From assembly GCF_010548305.1 (NCBI RefSeq), contig NZ_JAAGLV010000004.1:310001-374000 (forward strand): a stretch of DNA of 64,000 nt, read 5' to 3'. The position numbers and the translations under genes were made by a program. The notes under the pieces were generated by a model, which saw nothing but the letters and a program-made list of their open reading frames with translations, ran no database searches and was not told the DNA's origin. Every line of letters starts with the position of its first letter. Position 1 is the first letter of the stretch. Below, one piece after another: positions 59,956 to 64,000 of the stretch. Origin of the DNA: Streptomyces sp. SID13031. Its GTDB lineage: Bacteria > Actinomycetota > Actinomycetes > Propionibacteriales > Kribbellaceae.

Positions 59956-62313
59956 CTACTCCATCCCTCTGGCGTGAGGTCTGCCGGCGCGCGGCACGTT
60001 TTGCCTTGCTCGGTTGCTCGCCTGGAGTGCGGTGGCCATGAAGCCGGCGGCCACGTTCCCGCTCTCCGGCGGCGCCTCCACGAGCCCGAGTTCGGCGACC
60101 AGAGCCGCAGACCGGGCGTCGAACAAGTCGGCCGGCAGCATCCGTGACGCTGCTCCGGTGACGTCGACCTCCACCTGCGCGTCGCCCTTACGGCAGCTGA
60201 CCCGATACCCCAGGTACTGCTGGTCATCGCTGAGCTGCAGCTCGCCATGGACCTCATCCGCCCAGGCCCGCAGCTCATCCATCGCTCGCGGCGTCCGCGC
60301 GACCCGCCCGAGGCAACCGACGTACACGTCACCCTCGAGCGGCTTCCCGGTCGCGTCCGGCAGGGCTCGTCCCTTGTCGTCGAGCATCCGTACTACGGTC
60401 CGCCCGTCCTCGGTCCGGGCTGTGCCGACCATCCCGAGCCGCTTGTCGGGGATGGTCCGGAGCCGTCCGGACGCCTCCGGGTTGACGTCTCGGTCGTGCA
60501 GCCGCCGGAGTTCGGAGTACTGCGCGTCGTTGTGCAGCACCCATGGCGCTTCGGTGCCCACCATGGTGACCGTGGCCTGCGGGTTCCCGGCCAGGATGAT
60601 CTCGGCGTTCGCGATCGCGCCACCGCCGATCCCGGCGATCAGCCAGTGCTGTCCGGCGGCCGGATCGTACTCACCGTCGCCGATCTCGTCCCCGATCAGC
60701 ACCCGCCCGGGAAGCTCACGTCGCGCCCGGTCCCAAGCGTCCGTCGCCTCCAGCGTCGTCATCGCCGCGTCGAGCGGCGCCCCGACGATCCCACCGGCGC
60801 GGAGTGCGGCACGCGCCTGCGTGACCTCCGGTACTCCGTTCAGCATGGTCAGGGCCGCTCCGGCTGTCCCCGGCTCGTCGCGCAACTCCCGCAGAAGGCC
60901 CCTGGCTGCTCCAGCCTCCGGGGTCCGCGCATCGGCGAGGTACTCGTCGACAGCAGCCAGCGACTCCGGGATCGTCGGAAACCACCGCGAAGCGCCCGGC
61001 ACGATCTCGGGCGGCACACCCGTCGCCACCAGCGGCGTACCGTCGACCGCAACCCGGATCGGCTCCGAACCGTCCAGCGGCCGGATGTCCGCGATCAGCC
61101 GTCCCGCATCGTCGATCCCGAGCCGGGCGGTCCCGTCGATGACCGGTCCACGCACCGCGGCCCGGTCCTCCCAGAGCTGGATCGCCGACAGCGGGACGCG
61201 CTCCCGCGGCCCGGTGACGTCGTACGGATCGCCCATCCCGCTCTCGGCGAGGTGCCGCACCTGGTCCGCCGACTGCACGATCCCGGGGATCGGGTCGACG
61301 TGCCACCGTCCCCGCCCGTCAACGACCAGCAGGTCCGGATCCCGCCCGGCCAAGGCCGCGCCGCCGCCGATCATCAACCGCACCTTCGGCAGGTCGCCCG
61401 GCGGCAGCCCGGTCGCGAACTCCCGCAAGGAGCCGACCGTCTGCGCACTCCGCCGATCCCGCTCAGCCGCCGCCTCCGCAGCAGCCGTCGCCAGGTCCCG
61501 CCCATCAAGCGAGCCACTAGCAGCCGGTACTACGGCAGGCTCGCGTACTGCGGCGGGCTCGCGTACTAGGGCGGGCTCGCGCAGCCTCGCCCGGTGCTCG
61601 ACTAGCGCCTGGGCGTCCCGCGCAGGCAACTCCTCCAGCGGCGTAGTGAGTTCCCGCAGCGCACGCTGGCCCGCAGTACTCAACCGGGGCTGGACCGCCA
61701 GCAACCGGTTCTTGCGCAACCTCTGTTGCCGGTCGTCGTCACTCGTCGGCTGGAGCCCCATTTCATCCAGCTGAACCAGCAAGGCGTCGCGGGCCGCTTG
61801 CTGGGCTCTCTGATCCAAAGCCGGGTCCGCCGCCTGCGCGGCCAGCCAGTCCAGCTGTCCGAGCCGGCTGTAGTCGCGCTCCGACAGCAGCATCCGAGCC
61901 GGATCGACCTCCAGACTGACCACCGCGCTGTCGAGCAGATCACCCCGGACAGCCGGCGCACCTGTGTCGGCTCGCCACCGCACTGCCACCAACTCGGCCA
62001 CCCCTCCGGCGAGGGCCGGCCCTTCCTGCTCGGGCGTCAGCTGGTCGGACAGCTGGATCACGTGGTTGTCCGACGTCGTGTTGGCGAACACGCGCACCAA
62101 CCGCCCACCCGGAAGCGGGACGGCATCCAGCCGGACCGTCAGCTCGCGGTCGTACTCGTCCAGCGCCCCGAAGGTGTGCTGCCTGACCTCGTCGGGCCCG
62201 GTCGGGCGGAGCGCCTCGGCTGCCTTCAGCGACGCCAGCACGGCCGGCCAGCGACCCACCGCCCGAGCGCGAATGAGCTCCGCCTGCCCGGTCCGGATCG
62301 TGAGGTCGTCCAC
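59956..62313 (-). CDS. Large protein of unknown function with Rossmann-like motifs
   Basis: A 785-residue cytoplasmic protein I do not recognise. The first 250 residues are acidic and helical. Two glycine-rich nucleotide-binding-like segments are visible: VRLMIGGGAALAGRDPDLLVVDGRG shape near residue 320 and HWLIAGIGGGAIANAEIILAG near residue 560, followed by GTEAPW and GCLGRVARTP, reminiscent of a split FAD/NAD-binding fold. Around residue 250 a REPALV/REPAAV/REPAVV repeat acts as linker. It is divergent, 24 bases away, from a zinc-ribbon protein. A redox or effector role is possible but not shown. Confidence 0.7.
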   Translation of the reverse strand: MDDLTIRTGQAELIRARAVGRWPAVLASLKAAEALRPTGPDEVRQHTFGALDEYDRELTVRLDAVPLPGGRLVRVFANTTSDNHVIQLSDQLTPEQEGPALAGGVAELVAVRWRADTGAPAVRGDLLDSAVVSLEVDPARMLLSERDYSRLGQLDWLAAQAADPALDQRAQQAARDALLVQLDEMGLQPTSDDDRQQRLRKNRLLAVQPRLSTAGQRALRELTTPLEELPARDAQALVEHRARLREPALVREPAAVREPAVVPAASGSLDGRDLATAAAEAAAERDRRSAQTVGSLREFATGLPPGDLPKVRLMIGGGAALAGRDPDLLVVDGRGRWHVDPIPGIVQSADQVRHLAESGMGDPYDVTGPRERVPLSAIQLWEDRAAVRGPVIDGTARLGIDDAGRLIADIRPLDGSEPIRVAVDGTPLVATGVPPEIVPGASRWFPTIPESLAAVDEYLADARTPEAGAARGLLRELRDEPGTAGAALTMLNGVPEVTQARAALRAGGIVGAPLDAAMTTLEATDAWDRARRELPGRVLIGDEIGDGEYDPAAGQHWLIAGIGGGAIANAEIILAGNPQATVTMVGTEAPWVLHNDAQYSELRRLHDRDVNPEASGRLRTIPDKRLGMVGTARTEDGRTVVRMLDDKGRALPDATGKPLEGDVYVGCLGRVARTPRAMDELRAWADEVHGELQLSDDQQYLGYRVSCRKGDAQVEVDVTGAASRMLPADLFDARSAALVAELGLVEAPPESGNVAAGFMATALQASNRARQNVPRAGRPHARGME

Positions 62314-62337
62314 CGACGAAATAGTAGGCTCACCAGG

Positions 62338-62853
62338 GTGTTGATCGCGCGTTCAATCCAAGAGGCCGGCCTTTATGTCGAGCTCCACCCGTGTGACTGT
62401 GGCGCGAGGAGCGAGCTCACCTTCAGCATGATCGAGCGTGACGGCGAACTGCTGGCGGTCTACGAGGGGACCTGCGCCGGCTGTGGACAGGCCCGGCGCT
62501 TCGAGTTCTCGATTCCCCGCGAGCCGGTCCCGGGCCGGGCCTACGGGGGTGAGCAGCCGTCGTCGATCCTCGATGCGGGCGAGTTCCTCTGGTACAGCGA
62601 CCGTGGCGCCGACCGAGCTGCTCTGGCTGGTGACCAGCGGCCCAGTACGCGGGAGCTGTCCGCCCTGGATGGCGCGCTCGCGGCGCTGGACGAGGTGGTC
62701 AAGTTCATCCCGGCCGGCGCTGATGCGATACCGAGGGAAGCGATCCACTCCGAGTTCGGTCGGGCCGTGTACGACGCCAACCCCGATCGCTTCACCCGCG
62801 AGAGCCTCAGCTATCGCCGGGAGCTCCTCCTGGACGCTCGCGCCGAGGGATGA
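62338..62853 (+). CDS. Zinc-ribbon protein of unknown function
   Basis: A 171-residue protein with a zinc-ribbon-like pair, CDC (near residue 18) and CAGC (near residue 44), around a beta-hairpin, then a helical C-terminus. GTG start at 62338, 24 bases from the divergent 785-residue gene. The 3' end overlaps the convergent NUDIX gene by 47 bases. Not recognised. Confidence 0.7.
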   Translation: MLIARSIQEAGLYVELHPCDCGARSELTFSMIERDGELLAVYEGTCAGCGQARRFEFSIPREPVPGRAYGGEQPSSILDAGEFLWYSDRGADRAALAGDQRPSTRELSALDGALAALDEVVKFIPAGADAIPREAIHSEFGRAVYDANPDRFTRESLSYRRELLLDARAEG

Positions 62854-63379
62854 ACGCGTCCTGCAACAACGCCTGTTGCAGACCCACCAGCGTGATCCCG
62901 CTGACGATCTCCTGCCGCGCGATCATCCCCGGTACATCGGCCAGCGGCACCCACTCGATCCGGTCCGACTCGTTCCGCTCGACCGGCTCGCCGACGTACT
63001 CCGCAGTGGTCGCCCGGTACACGTGATGGGTGGAGTCCATGATCCCGGCGCCCGGCTGGGAGCGGATCAAGAAGCTGAGCGGACCTGGCCGCCACCCGGT
63101 CTCCTCCTCGACTTCCCGAGCCGCCGCGTCCCCCGGCGCCTCGCCCGGCTCCACGATCCCCATCGGCAACTCCCACGCCCAGGTATCGGTCAGGAACCGA
63201 TGCCGCCACAGCAGCAGTACCCGCTCCTCGGCGTCCGTCACGACGGCCGCGGCGACATCGCTCAGCCGGACAGCGTCGTACAGGACCCGCTTCCCGTCAG
63301 GCTGCTCGACCTCCAGCCGGCGCACACTCAGCCAGGGACTGCTCCAGACCACTTCTTCACCATGTACCAGCCACTGCAT
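62807..63379 (-). CDS. NUDIX hydrolase (ADP-ribose-pyrophosphatase-like)
   Basis: A 190-residue NUDIX protein. The Nudix box runs from GIVEPGE to REVEEETGW, with all acidic ligands. A short N-terminal beta domain precedes it, as in ADP-ribose pyrophosphatases. ATG at 63379 chosen because it begins the conserved MQWLVHGEEVVW; longer frames run over the divergent small gene. Substrate inferred only. Confidence 0.85.
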   Translation of the reverse strand: MQWLVHGEEVVWSSPWLSVRRLEVEQPDGKRVLYDAVRLSDVAAAVVTDAEERVLLLWRHRFLTDTWAWELPMGIVEPGEAPGDAAAREVEEETGWRPGPLSFLIRSQPGAGIMDSTHHVYRATTAEYVGEPVERNESDRIEWVPLADVPGMIARQEIVSGITLVGLQQALLQDAFIPRRERPGGAPGDS

Positions 63380-63428
63380 GGCTCGGAGCCTAATGCCCGA
63401 GCCGCGCGGCCTGGCGCACACTGAGACC

Positions 63429-63596
63429 ATGCCGAACGCCACTTGCTCCCTGTGCGGCCACCAGGCCGACACCGAAGAGGCACCCCTGACCTGGGCGACC
63501 TCGGTCGAGAACGGCCGCAAACTCCTGTACTGCGATCGCTGCGCCCGCGACAACGTCCGCAGCATCGAAGGGAAACTCGACAGCGCCTGGTGGTGA
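63429..63596 (+). CDS. Small two-CxxC zinc-finger-like protein
   Basis: A 55-residue protein with CSLCGH at residues 6-11 and CDRCARDN near residue 36, so a likely single zinc site, and a short C-terminal helix ending in SAWW. It converges on the ABC1 kinase gene with 10 bases between. Conserved-looking but unnamed. Confidence 0.8.
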   Translation: MPNATCSLCGHQADTEEAPLTWATSVENGRKLLYCDRCARDNVRSIEGKLDSAWW

Positions 63597-63606
63597 TCCG
63601 GTCGCG

Positions 63607-64000
63607 CTAGGCGGGATCGCTGAAGCCGGGCAGGAACTCCTCGAGCACCGACCGGAACGGCGCCTCCGTGTCCAGCTGGGACAGCACGGCGATACCGCCG
63701 ATCCAGACCCGATGGATCAGCAGGTACGACGGGGGCAGGTTGATCTTGAGCGCCATCGTGGCGTTCGGCGAGCGGAAATCACCCGTTCGGTTGGCCTGCG
63801 CCCGCATCCACGTCCGGCTGAACTGGAACGTCTCCGTCCGCGCGGGCTCGGCGAAGGGGGCCAGGTAGTCCATCAGCTGATCGGGGTCGATCTCCATCCG
63901 CGGCTTGATGAAGCCCTCCGCGCGCAACCCCTCCAGTACGGCGTTGCCGTCGCCCTTCAGCGAGATGCTCAGCAGCCGCCCGATCGCCGGCGGCAACCCA
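63607..64000 (-). CDS. ABC1/AarF/UbiB-family kinase-like protein (C-terminal part)
   Basis: The last 130 residues of a gene that continues beyond the right edge. ALKINLPPSYLLIHRVWIGGIAVLSQLD and the preceding helices resemble the C-terminal domain of actinobacterial ABC1 atypical kinases. Position next to whiB7 and uvrD2 matches Rv3197 (from memory). The kinase core lies outside the window, so the call depends on synteny. Confidence 0.7.
   Translation of the reverse strand, partial: GLPPAIGRLLSISLKGDGNAVLEGLRAEGFIKPRMEIDPDQLMDYLAPFAEPARTETFQFSRTWMRAQANRTGDFRSPNATMALKINLPPSYLLIHRVWIGGIAVLSQLDTEAPFRSVLEEFLPGFSDPA

Overview
The window is very GC-rich, with GTG/ATG starts, many 1-8 base gene overlaps, and gene families typical of Actinobacteria (WhiB7, mycoredoxin, AdnA/AdnB, UvrD2, DUF3107, DUF2277, GPP34, F420-type oxidoreductase). 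The carbohydrate ABC cluster with a LacI regulator, the GH110-like glycosidase and the large secreted hydrolase suggest a saprophytic soil actinomycete. A Kribbella-like member of the Propionibacteriales is my best guess, but that is inference and not proven by the sequence. No rRNA, tRNA or CRISPR array was seen.

Layout. 1-3.7 kb: sugar ABC importer operon (lacI, binding protein, two permeases) on the minus strand. 3.8-8.2 kb: phosphatase, GNAT, NUDIX, PHP phosphoesterase, MarC and a RecB-type nuclease. 8.3-13.1 kb: an accessory island with tandem alpha/beta hydrolases (the second lacks its serine nucleophile), a DUF222-HNH gene and a RelA/SpoT-fold toxin candidate with a small overlapping partner. 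13.1-15.7 kb: three-gene ABC-2 exporter. 16-17.6 kb: ECF sigma factor and membrane partner. 17.8-28 kb: ArsR regulator, hydrolase, orphan ParA, DUF4349 lipoprotein, DEAD helicase, MiaE-like ferritin fold, GlsB, DUF3107, TetR and a stand-alone LigD-type polymerase. 28-34 kb: lipase-like hydrolase, large secreted hydrolase with Calx-beta repeats, MoeZ, DUF2277 and an F420 oxidoreductase. 35-40 kb: GH110-like enzyme, alkyltransferase-like protein, a PIN/HTH toxin-antitoxin cassette and a secreted protein. 40-46.5 kb: adnA-adnB. 46.5-54.9 kb: accessory stretch (PEBP, three Uma2 copies, DUF2975/Xre, a dead TetR gene, desD/desC under an iron box, GPP34, lipoprotein, DeoD). 54.9-64 kb: nudC, mrx1, uvrD2, whiB7 with a leader attenuator, an unknown 784-residue Rossmann-like protein, NUDIX and an ABC1 kinase end.

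The order of parA, helicase, ferritin-like, DUF3107, tetR, lipV, moeZ, alkyltransferase, adnAB, nudC, mrx1, uvrD2, whiB7 and ABC1 matches, from memory, the M. tuberculosis Rv3213c-Rv3197 neighbourhood. That makes the intervening blocks stand out as later arrivals.

The most unusual signal is structural. At two separate places the 3' end of a gene is present twice, once on the intact gene and once as an orphan fragment beyond an inserted cassette. In the first, the alkyltransferase-like gene is separated from a second copy of its last codons (60 of 64 bases identical) by a PIN/HTH toxin-antitoxin module. In the second, the second hydrolase is separated from a second copy of its last codons (35 of 40 bases) by a DUF222-HNH gene. 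Other notable points are two genes that appear to start at CTG, short tandem repeats at several gene 3' ends, and three exact TTATCCACA boxes next to accessory genes.
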